Source: Taeniopygia guttata (taxonomy: Eukaryota > Chordata > Aves > Passeriformes > Estrildidae). From it: a stretch of 64,000 nt of DNA. Location of the stretch: assembly GCF_048771995.1 (NCBI RefSeq), contig NC_133063.1, positions 20,275,063 to 20,339,062 on the forward strand. Reading direction: 5' to 3'. Under the pieces are notes generated by a model. That model was not told the origin of the DNA, did no database searches, and saw nothing but the letters and a program-made list of their open reading frames with translations. Position numbers and translations under genes: made by a program. The stretch's first letter is position 1. Each line of letters begins with the position of its first letter. Positions 47,394 to 57,915 of the stretch are shown piece after piece.

Positions 47394-48795
47394 TGTCATG
47401 GTTTGACACTGGCACGATGCTAGTGCCCCCATGAAAATGGAATCTCTCAGCTGAATGCTGTGAAATGCGATCGAGAACAGAGCAAAGCAGGCCCAAGCCT
47501 AATAACATGGAAAAAACTTTATTAAACTACTACCACTATGCTACTATAAAAGAGGGAAAAAAAAAAAAAGAAACACACAAAATTAAAAATGAAAACCTTC
47601 CAAAGCATTCCTCATCCCACCACCCAACTCCAACAAACCACAGTGAGACACAACCTGGACCCCAATCAGGTTTCCACCCTCCAGATAACCAACACCCAGT
47701 CCATCTGCAGGGAGAGAGGAGCCTCTCCTGTGCCACAGACCCCCCAAGAAACACAGCTGCCACATCCTGTGCTTCCATGTCACCACATGGCACCGCCCGG
47801 AGAAAAAAGTTTGCCAGTGGTGACCCTCTCCTTTCCATGCACAGTGCTCTCACTACCAATGCATGGATGGACAGACTGCTTTTTAGGATTTTTTCCTTTC
47901 AAGGATGCCCTGCCAAGAGGGGAAAAAACAACAGTTCAGTTTTTCATTTTTGGGACCAACAGTCCCCCCCCATTTTCCCCTGGGGCCAAGGATCCAAGAA
48001 CAGAGATCTTCTTTTCTTCCTCTGCGAAGACAGGGGGCACCACCATAAACCCCCCTAACTTTTCTCTGTTCACTCCACTTCTGTCTTTTCCCAGCTGAAG
48101 CATGGTCTCTTTGGCTCACCGGCATCCTCCTAAAATACAGTCTCTCTTGGAAGAGAAGATCAGTTCAGTCTGTGGCTACCAAGAAAAAGTCCAGCCAGAA
48201 GCCACTCCATCATCTCCTCCCACCTAGAATTTCTCCTTCCAACATCCCAGGTCCCAGGCTGTCTCTCTTCCTCTCTTTTCAAACCAAGGAGGAGAAAAAT
48301 TTCACAAAGCTTTCATTTCTCAGGAAGGGTTAAAAGTCCCGACTCCCAGGGATGGCTCGCTGCCCAGGCTCCAGCTCCCACATGCAGTTGGGCACCTTGT
48401 GGCCCCCCCGCTCTTCTCCTTCTCCGTGGTGAACTGCTGGCAAAACCATGGCCGTCTCTTTTTCTCTCTTGGGAGAGAGAGACTCTGGGGGGAACGGAGA
48501 CATCCCAGATTTTCTCCACCCTTCCATCTGCAGGGGGCCAGCCCTGTTCCAGCCCCTCCACCCTTGGGCCTACCTTCAAAGGCCACATGGCTTCTCCCCT
48601 CCCCCACCCAGCTCGTGGCCGGGCAGGGGAGAATCCTGCACTGACCGCTGACCGGAACCAAAGAGCGCAAGTTTTCCTGGGAATTCTGCTTTTAACCCCT
48701 CTGTGTTCTCAGAGGCGTATCTACCTTCAATTGGTCAATGTCCAAATTGACCTCTTCCTTCCAGAAAAATTCTTTTTCCGTGTCAAACCACGACA
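47394..48795 (-). mobile_element. 1.4-kb LTR with 16-bp terminal inverted repeats and 5-bp target-site duplication
   Basis: The element starts TGTCATGGTTTGACAC and ends GTGTCAAACCACGACA, which are inverted copies with one mismatch. It is flanked by GAAAG at 47389-47393 and 48796-48800, which fixes the boundaries. A minus-strand AATAAA signal lies near its left end (TTTATT on + at about 47518), so it reads as a minus-strand LTR with a very long U3. A 5-bp duplication fits ERVL-like elements. The 1.4-kb length and the long terminal inverted repeats are more than usual for an LTR. ORFs inside it (for example 47465-48058) are on the opposite strand and look incidental. Confidence 0.8.
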
Positions 48796-48800
48796 GAAAG

Positions 48801-49195
48801 TTATGTTTTTCTTCTCCATGAATTAAACATGGACTGAATTTATGATGGCGGGGTGATTCCTCTTGACCTGTTGTTTGGGTCTGCAGGAGCAGATGAATGT
48901 AATAGCACCTATGCATTTCTTGAGTAAAGTGTAAAGCTAAACAGCTGTTCAGAGTAGTTTGTATTACATCCCTGATTCAAGTTTTTCCTCTTAAGAAAAA
49001 GATGCACATTCAACCTGATCTGTGTCCCTTTACCTTTGAGGTAAACTCTCTAAGACAGCGCTGTCTGAAGCACATAACTCTGCTTTGTGCCAGATATCAC
49101 TATTGCAATGGAAAAATATGTCAAGACTGAATGTCATACCTTTGGGTAGCCTCATGTGGTTTTGACATGGAATCCATTATATCAGCCTGAAAAAT
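48801..49195. other. unassigned spacer between LTRs
   Basis: AT-rich sequence between two retroviral insertions. No feature seen. Confidence 0.3.
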
Positions 49196-49199
49196 GATC

Positions 49200-49840
49200 A
49201 CTTCTTCAAAGCCTCTGGACTACCTTGAGTCTGGCTCTCAGTGGCCAGGAATGGAGGCTCGCTGGCAGCTGTCCCGCTGGGCCCGCAGGGCCACATGCGA
49301 GCGGCCGCCCCCGAGTCTCTGCCCAGCCTGTGCGGGGGGCGGTGATCGCTGCAGCGCAGGGAGCGCAGCAGGGCACAGAGCACGGGGAAACCGAGGCACA
49401 GGAATAAGGGAAGGGCACTTGTCTGAATCTCCAAGGATTTAATTCCTGAAGGGGGGCAGAGCAAGTGGCAAATCTGAACATGCAAGGACTGCTTTTAAGG
49501 GATGGGGGGAACACGGGGAGGACACAACCTGTGAGCAGTAGTAGGGCATGAGGGGAGGAGTGCAGGGTAAGAGCTCCCCAAGAGAAGCCAACATGGGGAG
49601 GGAGCAGACCTGACAATCCAATTCTGCTTTGAGGAAGGGATGAAAGGGAACACTCCGGAAGCAAAGGAGTGTGCTGTCTTTGACAGACAGGGGTAAGACA
49701 AGGGAACAAGGGAGGTATACAGGTGGATTGACAAGTGGATTGACATACATTTTGGAAAACTGACCACCAACATCATCAGTCATGACTAACAAATACTTTA
49801 CACTGAGAAAATCTTTGCCAAGTACAGGCCTGCATAGCGA
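49200..49840 (-). mobile_element. LTR, minus orientation
   Basis: The organisation is the same as the element at 1890-2570. On the minus strand a TATA-like CTTAAAAG (about 49492-49499) precedes ATTAAA (TTTAAT on + at about 49437-49442). Short blocks CCGCCCCCGAGTCTCT and GGGCACTTGT match that element. Ends are approximate. Overlapping ORFs on both strands here are side effects of the GC-rich content. Confidence 0.5.
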
Positions 49841-50312
49841 AGTGTCCCTATAGTGAAGACATTTGAATTCCATGGCATCACACAGAGGACATTAATCTTT
49901 CTTATGATTTCCTCTGTTGTAACAAAGAACAAGATTTTTAATGTGCAAACCTCATTAAATCATCCTTGGGAACTTAGATGCACAGTGTGATAAAGGCAAC
50001 AATTTTCAATACCTAGAGGCAATTTTTTCAATATGTTTTGGTCTTGGATTTCAGGAAATATAAGCATTTTAACATATTTTTTGCTCTATTTACAATATAA
50101 AATTTTAATTTAAGGATAGCTTACTCCAGGTTAAATAACATAAGGTTCTCACTTATTACAATGGAATATCAACCTGTGTTTGGTGCTTTCAGTGTATAGG
50201 ACAGTCTAAGCTATCAATTACCTAGTGTTACAGCAATATGGTATCAAGTATGAAAAATATTGAAAGAAACCATTGGCTTTTAGACATTCTAGAATTTACT
50301 AAAATTTTTAAG
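49841..50312. other. unassigned spacer between LTRs
   Basis: AT-rich; no feature seen. Confidence 0.3.
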
Positions 50313-50317
50313 CATAT

Positions 50318-50817
50318 TGTTCTGGTTTGAAAGCAAAACCAGTGAGAGGCTCCAAGTCAGAAATACAATTTATTGGGAAAAGGGGAAAAGGACAAAAATA
50401 CATGCAATAATACAAAGGGAAAGACTACTGACAAAGTCAGAATACAACCTGGCCAGCGTGCTGGTAGCAGTCCAAATTGGAGTAGCTGCAGTCCTCTTGG
50501 GATGGCAGATGTAGTTGCTGTGTCTTCTCAGAGAACCTGTGAAAAGGCCGACCCTCTGTCTAGAAATCCCCAGTTTTATCCAGGTTGGAATGCCTAGCTC
50601 CTCCCCCCTGGGCAAAGCATCCTACAATGGGTCATTATGAGTCACGAGGTACTCATGACACACACGTGTCCTTAATCACCTGCTCCTGGACGGTGTTATC
50701 TCTGAGTCATGTGGCAAGGCACTGATGGGGCTATTAACAGCAGATAAGGAAAACTGCCTCAAGGCAACTCCTACTCAGATGGTAAATAGGAAAACGTTCT
50801 TTTTTTAATCTTGGATA
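50318..50817 (-). mobile_element. solo LTR, ERVL-like family, minus orientation
   Basis: It starts TGTTCTGGTTTGAAAGCAAA on + and is flanked by CATAT (50313-50317 and 50818-50822). The minus-strand polyadenylation signal appears as CAATTTATTGGG near its left end. It belongs to the same family as 51577-52174. The inner end is GGATA where its relative has GGACA, a single C-to-T change of the canonical CA. Length is 500 bp. Confidence 0.85.
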
Positions 50818-50822
50818 CATAT

Positions 50823-51571
50823 ATTTCAGCTATTGCATGTCTTGAGTTCCTGGGATTTAGCAAGACCTCTTTATTCAATAACAAATTAATACAACCTAAA
50901 CAGTTTGCAAACCTAGAATTTGGTTCTTTATTTGGAGAAAATAAAAATGTAGTACTACTTGAAAAAGCCAAACATTGTCATTTTGCATCACAAAGAGTTG
51001 GCTGACTATATCTAATCCTCAGGCATTTGTCAAGCCTAGGAAGAAGATTTTACTGAGTGCTATAGCCTTTAGAGCAGACTAGGACATTTGATGTATTTCC
51101 ACATTGATAGCATCATTACATGACATCTAAGTAAAGTTACATTACCTATTAATTGACAGCTTAGATCTGTCTGGCTCAAGGAAAACAGACAACTGTGTGA
51201 AAGCTGAGGTAAGGTTAGAGGACAAATGTCAAATGTCCCTGGGTTTTATCTCATGAGACAACTGGAAGTTCAGCATTGTTACTTGGATTTAGCTTATATC
51301 ATGATCTTTTCCCATTCTTTCTTTTTGAGAAACAGGTTTTTCTGCAAATAGAATAGACCAGGGGCACTGAAACAAGATGATCCTTTTTTCCCTTTAATTG
51401 TGTGGCTACTAGAATATAATTTCAGAAGATTTTAAGATATGTGTAATGTATTTCTATAATCAAGTCCCTTAACACAATTTTGCAGCCCCAAACATGTATG
51501 CACTCCACTATATAATAGAGACTCAGGAAGCTTTATATCTCTCTGCTGTCTGTTCCTCTCTCTGAAACAAA
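50823..51571. other. unassigned spacer between LTRs
   Basis: AT-rich; no feature seen. Confidence 0.3.
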
Positions 51572-51576
51572 GCATC

Positions 51577-52174
51577 TGTTCTGGTTTGAAAACAAAACCA
51601 GAGAGAGACTCCAAGTCAGAAATACAATTTATTAGGAAAAGGGAAAAGAAACAAAATCCAATAATACAAAAGAAAATCCACTGACAGAGTCAGAACACAA
51701 CCTGACACCCCTTTGGCCAGCATGTTGGTAGCAGTCCAAATTGGAGTGGCTGCCATCCTCCTGGAGTGCCAGATGTGGTTCTGCTGGAGCAGTGGTCCTG
51801 TAGAAGGGTGTAGTCATCCTCTGAAGGTCCAGCGGAACACCCCAGGAGTTCCTCTTGGACACATGTGGGAAGGCTGACTGGACCTGTGGGAAGGCTGACT
51901 GCTCTGTCCCAAATCCCAGAATATATCTAGGTGGGAATGCCTAGTTTCTCCCCTCTGGGGAGCATCTCACCATGGGCTGATGTCATTCTGAGTCACACGG
52001 TCGGTCCTTGCTCACCTGTTAAACAGAACCGGCTCCTGGAGAGTGTTATCTCTGAGTCATGTGTGGAGACATTGATGGGCCCATTAACAGGAGCTAAGGA
52101 AAACTGCCCACTTAACAGAAGACAACTGCTACGCAGATGGCAATAGAAAACATCTTGCTTATCAATCTGGGACA
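51577..52174 (-). mobile_element. solo LTR, ERVL-like family, minus orientation
   Basis: It starts TGTTCTGGTTTGAAAACAAA and ends TGGGACA, flanked by the perfect 5-bp duplication GCATC (51572-51576 and 52175-52179). It is 598 bp, about 100 bp longer than its relative at 50318. Part of the extra is a region with two copies of TGTGGGAAGGCTGACTG (about 51864-51901). The minus-strand AATAAA is seen as CAATTTATTAGG. Confidence 0.9.
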
Positions 52175-52179
52175 GCATC

Positions 52180-52804
52180 TCAGTTTATATGAATGAAGTA
52201 AAAAAAAAAAAAAAGTAGAAATCGTTACTAATAGGCAGTCTACATGCAATTTAAGATGCCTAAATGACTTAACTAGGCTTAGTGAACTACTGAATTGAGA
52301 TTTTTTTTTTGAGAAAACTTGGCAGTCTTAGGCATTGCCTCCTTAAGAAGTTAAAAGATAAACTTTGTATAACCTTTATCTTCATCACCTTCTGCATTTG
52401 TTTATCAAGTGCTATCTTAAGTGAGTAGCTGGTGTCAGAGCATGAAATGCAGTTTTACAGCCTTTGTGCATACTTGAGGATGATGAACAAAAAGAATGGG
52501 GTGAGATGGCAGATAAAAATTATCCATGACACTAGAGTTCCATTTAAAAACTAAAAGTTGCCCCTTATGACCTCACTCATTTGGGTCTGATTTAGTTGTA
52601 TCTTTCATCTGGGATTGAAGGTAAAACTCTCTGCTTCTGCTTTCCAAGGACATGGTGCTCACACATTCCAGTATGGAAATAGCAGAGATTCTCAAATTTT
52701 GAGCTCAGTCAACATCTTTGGGACATCTCCATCCTGGTTACTTGGCTACCATGCAGAGGCCATGCAACCCCTACTAAGGAGCCACAGACTATTTGAATTA
52801 ATTA
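52180..52804. other. unassigned spacer before the provirus
   Basis: AT-rich sequence with no recognised feature. Confidence 0.3.
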
Positions 52805-52810
52805 TCCTTC

Positions 52811-53673
52811 ACTGCCTTAGCGCTCTCTTGTCCCCCCTTTTGTCCCAGCTAGCTCCGTGGGGGGGGGGGGGGGGAGCGCTGGCAACTCCAGTGTTTTCCG
52901 GCGAACCCTTGCGGGTGTTGGCCGGTGCTGCGTGGGTCTGGGAGCGAGGCGAGTCCCAAGGTGAATAAAAGGAGAGAGACTTTTTCCCCTGCGGGCAAAA
53001 TCTCGGTTTATTGTGGCTTGGCTGGGAAGGCAAAAACCGAAAAGGCTGCAGCGTGCCGAGTTAGAGTTTGTCCGTGTCGCCTTGCCGGTCCGAGGGCGGG
53101 GCAGCGCGCTCCGAAGCTGGCCACGAGCCAAGAGAGGCAGCGTGCGGAGCCGCGGCGCTGCGGTCGGCACACGCGGGAGCCGCAGCGACAGCGGCAGCGG
53201 CGGCGGCGGCGGTTCGGCTGCGGCAGCGATCGCGGGGCAGTTCGGGGCGGCCGCGATCGCCCGGGGCAGCGGCGGTGGTTGCGGCAGTCAGGGGCTGGGC
53301 GGGAGAGAAAGCCACGGCAGCACGCAAGAGCCAGGCGGGAGAAAAAGCACCGGGCATCCCCAACCCGTGCTATAAGTACCGAACAGGGGAAACCTGGGGC
53401 GGCCAATGAGATAACGCCACGGGGGGTCTGGGGACAGTGGGGTGCAGGGGTCCAATGGGAGACAGACAGATGGAAGGGTGCCAGGTCATCTCCCGACCCC
53501 GCCGCGTGACTGACAGATGGTCTGAGGGATGTAAACACGGTGACTTGGCACTTTCTCAGGAAGGCAAACCGCGGGGGAAGATGGGAGAACCCGGGGGGTC
53601 GCTACAGATTGTGAGGGGATACATGGAATGACCTTATACATAATAGAACATATAATAACACAATTCCATAACT
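52811..53673 (-). repeat. 3' LTR of the provirus (full length)
   Basis: An 863-bp LTR. In proviral sense it has CCAAT boxes (+ strand ATTGG/CCAAT near 53403-53407 and 53452-53456), a weak TATA-like box (TATAAG on +, 53371-53376) and AATAAA (TTTATT on + near 53006-53011). A run of 16 G lies at 52859-52874 and a GGC-repeat-rich stretch at about 53195-53220. Confidence 0.9.
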
Positions 53674-53921
53674 CCCTCTTCTGTTTTTCAAAAGAAAAGA
53701 ACGGAAAATACCTTAAATGGGAGGTTTTACAGTCCTGTTCCCCATCGTTGAACCTGATGTCTGCTCGGTTCTTCTTTGGCTGTCTGTGTTGAGCGGATGT
53801 CAGCTCTGATGGGGTGGTGAAGACTGCGTGGTTGATGTGCACGGTGGAATTGATGATCTTTAAACCTTTTAACATTGCTAAAACTTATAATAAGAACAGT
53901 GAATGTCAACAGCAACATAAG
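53674..53921 (-). other. polypurine tract and short region with no env
   Basis: In proviral sense AAAAACAGAAGAGGG (53674-53688) abuts the 3' LTR and is the expected polypurine tract for plus-strand priming. The remaining roughly 230 bp between integrase and this tract hold no envelope gene. Either env was lost or the family never had one. Confidence 0.75.
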
Positions 53922-54569
53922 TCAGCATTCTGGGGAGGGGAGGTTTAAATCAAAAGGGAAAGGTGAGTCCAGGGAACTGCATGGTGAAAGGGAAGGCTCT
54001 GAGAGAGAAGGTGCTGAATCAAAAAGGAAGGGGGGAGACTTTCTCCGTCTGCGGAGGGCTGCATGCTTCACCTGAGGATCCTTTTTCTTATCAGTCTGGT
54101 GTTTGGGGACACATGGCTGGACAAATTTGGACAGGACCCATCTCAGGCCTGAGGGCGTGGACACGCAAGCGTATCCCTGTCCCCAGGTAACTAACTCATG
54201 GGGCCCTTCCAGCTGCCAAGTCTCTGGATTTTTGATGATCACTGGTGGTTTTTCCCTAACCTTGCTCAGCTCGTGGTTGCTAAAGTGCCTGGTGACTGGT
54301 GGGTTGAGGTTTTCAAAAGAACAATTCAGGAAGTTTAGTGTAAAGAGGGCACGCGCGAGCCGAACTTGGGGGGACTCCACCTTCATAGTTGGTGGTTTAT
54401 GTTTCAGCATGCGTTTGAGACTCTGATGAGTCCGTTCCACCACTGCTTGACCTGTCGGGGAATATGTGATGCCAGTTTTGTGCTCTATTCCCCATTGCTG
54501 CAGGAAGCTGGCAAATCCCTTGGATGTGTACCCGGGGGCATTATCTGTTTTTATCAATTTTGGGCCCAA
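53922..54569 (-). pseudogene. pol: pol, integrase catalytic core second half and C-terminus
   Basis: The frame continues integrase with the second catalytic Asp in KTDNAPGYTS and the catalytic Glu in the YSPTGQAVVERTHQSLK segment. A WQLEGP-like C-terminal domain and a basic/Ser-Pro-rich tail follow. It is in a different frame from the upstream half. The junction is the perfect inverted repeat at 54548-54581. After the stop only about 250 bp remain before the 3' LTR. Confidence 0.88.
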
Positions 54570-54581
54570 TTGATAAAAACA
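54548..54581. repeat. inverted repeat inside integrase
   Basis: Arms GTTTTTATCAATT and AATTGATAAAAAC are exactly complementary and flank TTGGGCCC. The repeat coincides with the frame break between the two integrase fragments, so it looks like a mutation and not a native part of the gene. Confidence 0.92.
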
Positions 54582-54594
54582 ACATAGCGAAGGC

Positions 54595-55850
54595 CTATAT
54601 CAGATGCTTTTCAATGTCTTTGGCTTTCTCCCCTGCGTGGGCAGAAGCAAAGACTGCCCCAGAGAAAGTGTCCACGGAGACATGGACGTACTTCATCCTC
54701 CCAAAGGAATGGATGTGAGTAACATCCATCTGCCATACCTCGCAGGACTTCAGACCCCTAGGGTTTGCCCCTGAGCTCACTGATGGTAGGGGGAGCGACT
54801 TGCAGGACGGGCAGGTGGCCACAATGGCTCTGGCTTGGTCACGAGTGAGGTGGAACTGCCGGACCAGCCCGGGCGCATTCTGGTGGTAAAACTGGTGGCT
54901 GATCTTAGCTTGCTGGAACTTATCAGGGAGCGGTGCTACTTGAGCCGGGGCGGCAGCGAGAGAATCGGCACGCCGATTACCCTCAGCCAAAAACCCTGGC
55001 AAGTTGGTATGTGACCTGATATGCATCACATAAAAAGGTTGCTCTCGGTGGGAGACTAGCTTAATCAGTTTTGAGAGCAACTTGTGCAGGGCTTCGTTGG
55101 ACACACCCTGCAGGACAGCGTCCTGTGCTCTAGACACTACACCAGCTACATACGCCAAATCAGTTACCAAATTAAAAGGTTCAGGGAATCGCTCAAAGGC
55201 CCTGACGACAGCAGCCAACTCAGCTATTTGAGGGGAGCCTTCCACCTCCACAACATCTGTCTCCCACTGCTGCGTCTGGGGGTCTTTCCAAGTTATCACA
55301 GACTTGTGAGAACTCCCAGACGCGTCTGTAAAAACTGTCAAGGCTTTGAGTGGCTTTTTGCTCTGAATTTGTTTGATGGACAATGCGAATTGAATTTCTG
55401 ATTCAAAAATTTTGTGGACTGGTCTCAAAACTGAAATTTTGCCTGTGTAGCTGTCTAGAGAGAACTGCAGGGATTCATTTTCCTGTAACAGATGTCCTAG
55501 CATGGCCTTGGTGAATTGGCCTGATTCCAATTTGATGGGAATGTGAATGCATTCAAAGTCACATCCAGCTAACTCTCTGATCCGAGCTCTTGCTTTGCGG
55601 ATCAGTTCCGCTACTAACTCCTGTGGCCTTGTCATTCTCTTGGACCGATGGTGACTTAGGAAGACCCATTCTATGATGGAGAGTGGGTCCCTTCGGTCTT
55701 GGCCCTTCCCCTTCCCTGGGGTGTCTGTCCATTGAAATATCACACCATGGAGGTGCGGCAGCCTGCCCAATATGATGAATTTAAAGGGCAGGTCCGGATC
55801 GTACCTGTGGGCCTGTCTGGCAGACATTGTCTCCTGGACCTTAATTAAAG
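54595..55850 (-). pseudogene. pol: pol, RNase H and integrase N-terminal half
   Basis: A 410-codon open frame. RNase H signatures appear in order: TDASGS, an IAELAAVVRAF segment, TDLAYV and EGNRRADSLA. Integrase follows with the zinc-binding HHCC motif (H..H in KISHQFYHQNAPGLVRQFH, then CPSCK) and the first catalytic Asp in WQMDVTH. RNase H removes the RNA template; integrase inserts the DNA copy. The frame joins the connection domain through a frameshift near 55850. It ends at a TAG (54595-54597) before the second catalytic Asp, next to an inverted repeat. Confidence 0.88.
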
Positions 55851-55985
55851 CTGCTGGGCCTCTGGGGTGAGTTCCCTGGGAGAACTCGGCTCCTCCCCGC
55901 CTTTCAATAAATCAAAAAGAGGGGCTAGGTCTCTGTTAGTAATGCCTAGCCATGGCCTCACCCAGTTCAAAGAACCGCACAGCTG

Positions 55986-56560
55986 CTAGACGTCTGCTAG
56001 GGTCCGAATTTTGCTTCTGATGGCCAATTTTTGCAGAGTGATAGTCCGCTTGGTAATTTCCAAGCCCAGGTACTTCCAGGGTGGCATCTTTTGAATCTTA
56101 TCTTCTCGCAGCTCGAACCCTGAAGCAACCAACGCATTGGTTGTCAGGTTAAGCGCGTGTGTAAGGAGATCGTCATTGGGAGCACAAATCAAGATGTCAT
56201 CCATATAATGTTGGATGATCACGCCCTCGGTGGCTGTACGGACTGGGGTCAGCAATGAAGCTACGTACCGCTGGCAAATGGTGGGCGAGCATTTGAGTCC
56301 CTGTGGCAATACTCGCCAATGGTACCGCTCCATTGGGGCTTCTCAGTTAAGGGACGGAACCGAGAAGGCAAAATGTGGTGCATCTTCTGGGTGGAGTGGG
56401 ATATGAAAGAAGCAATTTTTGATGTCAATCACAGCCAATTCCCAATCTTTGGGTAACTGTGGGGGATGGCATCCCTGGCTGGAGTGGACCCATATTTTCG
56501 ATCACATTGTTGATGGCACGAAGGTCGTGGAGCAACCGCCATTCGTCTTTGCCTGTTGTT
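55986..56560 (-). pseudogene. pol: pol, reverse transcriptase palm (broken)
   Basis: The catalytic box YMDD (56196-56207) sits in HYMDDILI, preceded by VLPQGLKCSP, both typical of retroviral reverse transcriptase. The enzyme copies viral RNA to DNA. Breaks seen: a frameshift near 56560, an in-frame TGA at 56343-56345 just before the long open part, and a TAG at 55986-55988 followed by readable connection-domain sequence. The catalytic residues themselves are kept. Confidence 0.88.
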
Positions 56561-57702
56561 TTTCAGGACAAAGACGGGGGAATTCCAAGGAGATGTTGTT
56601 TCTTGGATATGTCCCTTGGCAAGTTGCTCTGCCACGAGCTTTTGGAGCGCTTTTAATTTCTGTTTATTGAGCGGCCACTGCTCTACCCAGATTGGAACAT
56701 CAGAGAGCCAATTTAACTTTTGGGTAGGACGCTCCTCAGTGACCGCTGCCCGAAAAACCTGGGGGGTAGGAATGGTCAATGTGACCCCCCACTGGGCCAT
56801 CAGGTCCCTTCCCCACAGGGGCTCCGTGTAATCCAGAACAAACGGATGCAGGTAAGCTGTCTGTCTGTTTGGCCCCTCAAATTTGATGATGTTTTTTGAC
56901 TGTTTTGCCAATTGTGCCCCTCCGACACCTTGAATGTGTCCAGCCACGTCCTGCAACTCCCAACACGACGGCCAATCCCATGAGGGAATGACTGTGACGT
57001 CTGCCCCTGTGTCTAAGAGGCCATTAAGCCACTTGTGCTCACCGCCATTCCATATGTAACACGCAACTTTGGGTCTATCCTTCCCAATTATCTGGGCCTG
57101 ACACACCTCGTAGATCTCCTTTGCGGTTTTCATCCATAGATCTTCTGGGTACACGGGGGCCCCAGATACAGGTATGGCCTGGGCGATGATTTGCCCTTTG
57201 GGAAGGTAGACTGGCGGGTGAGCACAGTGCAGCCACAGCACCAGATGTTTAGGGTTTGCAGGTGTCAAATTGGGTGCGATAGTGATGTCGAGTGGCGTGT
57301 ATTTTGTGTCCCCAAGGACGATGTACTTACTGTGGAGTTTCCTCCAGGTCCCTGGGTCCTGTGTGTCAACCGTGACAAAGTGCCAATTGCTGTCCCTGAG
57401 CAGTAGGGGTTCAGTTAGGGCCAACCTGTATGGAGAGAAGTTGGACTGGGTGTTAAGGATGGGCCTGGGATGGTCGGGGTCCCGACCAAGCCATGCCTGT
57501 GAGATGAAATTCCCAACTCCCCCTATGCAGGCTGGTTCACCAGCTCTTGTTCCCCTGTTGTGCAATCCAGTATTGTCATGTTTGGTGTTAGAGTTATTGT
57601 CCTCAGGTGGGTATGCTAATGTGTTGTCCCTCCTGCCCCCTGATGTTATGTTTCCCACCAAATTTGTGTCCTCACGCAGGGAGGGACTGCACTGGGAAAT
57701 CA
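56429..57702 (-). pseudogene. pro-pol: pro (dUTPase-like segment and aspartic protease) and start of reverse transcriptase
   Basis: This frame is entered by the -1 shift. Its first third may be a decayed dUTPase (LPKGQIIAQAIPV resembles the last dUTPase motif; weak). The aspartic protease follows, with catalytic LDTGADVTVI and a downstream GRDLMAQWGV. The protease cleaves Gag and Gag-Pol. The reverse-transcriptase start follows at WPLNKQKLKALQ and TTSPWNSPVFVLK. A frameshift near 56560 then ends the reading; the rest of the frame to 56429 is out of phase. Protease and RT are in one frame, so no second pro/pol frameshift is needed. Confidence 0.85.
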
Positions 57703-57915
57703 GTTTTTTGATTGTCCCCCTGAGTTGGAGGCATCTTGCCCTTGCTGCTGGTTTTTAAAACGCAAGAAGTCCTCTTTGAGGGGGCAGTGAGATGCCCAGT
57801 GTCCTTTCTTGTTGCACAGGTTGCAGGGCTGTCCTGGATGGTAACCTTTGGGTGGTGGCCCAGTGAAGGCGGCGTGCAGGAGCCGGAGCCGTGGATGGCG
57901 TGTGGGCTTCGGCAA
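57700..57915 (-). pseudogene. gag: gag, nucleocapsid with one zinc knuckle
   Basis: The frame contains CNLCNKKGHWASHC, a classic CX2CX4HX4C zinc knuckle that binds viral RNA. Only one knuckle is readable here, while most betaretroviruses have two. The frame ends TCA AAA AAC TGA, with the slippery site directly before the stop. It is out of frame with the capsid ORF, which marks another gag frameshift. Confidence 0.85.
57703..57709 (-). promoter_or_regulatory. -1 ribosomal frameshift heptamer at gag/pro junction
   Basis: In proviral sense the sequence is A AAA AAC in the gag reading frame, immediately followed by the gag stop TGA (57700-57702). A -1 slip here enters the long pro-pol frame without a stop. 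This is a canonical betaretroviral slippery heptamer and has stayed intact. Confidence 0.85.

Noticed and set aside
47465..48098. Two long + strand ORFs (197 and 169 codons)
   Set aside because: They overlap in different frames inside a minus-oriented LTR with defined ends. They are incidental to its composition.
48313..48670. Several overlapping ORFs on both strands
   Set aside because: GC-rich U3 of the 47.4-48.8 kb LTR keeps many frames open at once, and no protein family is recognised.
52817..53538. Arg/Ala-rich ORFs up to 194 codons
   Set aside because: These are frames through the GGC-rich LTR of the provirus, with equivalent shadows in the other LTR at 60.1-60.6 kb.
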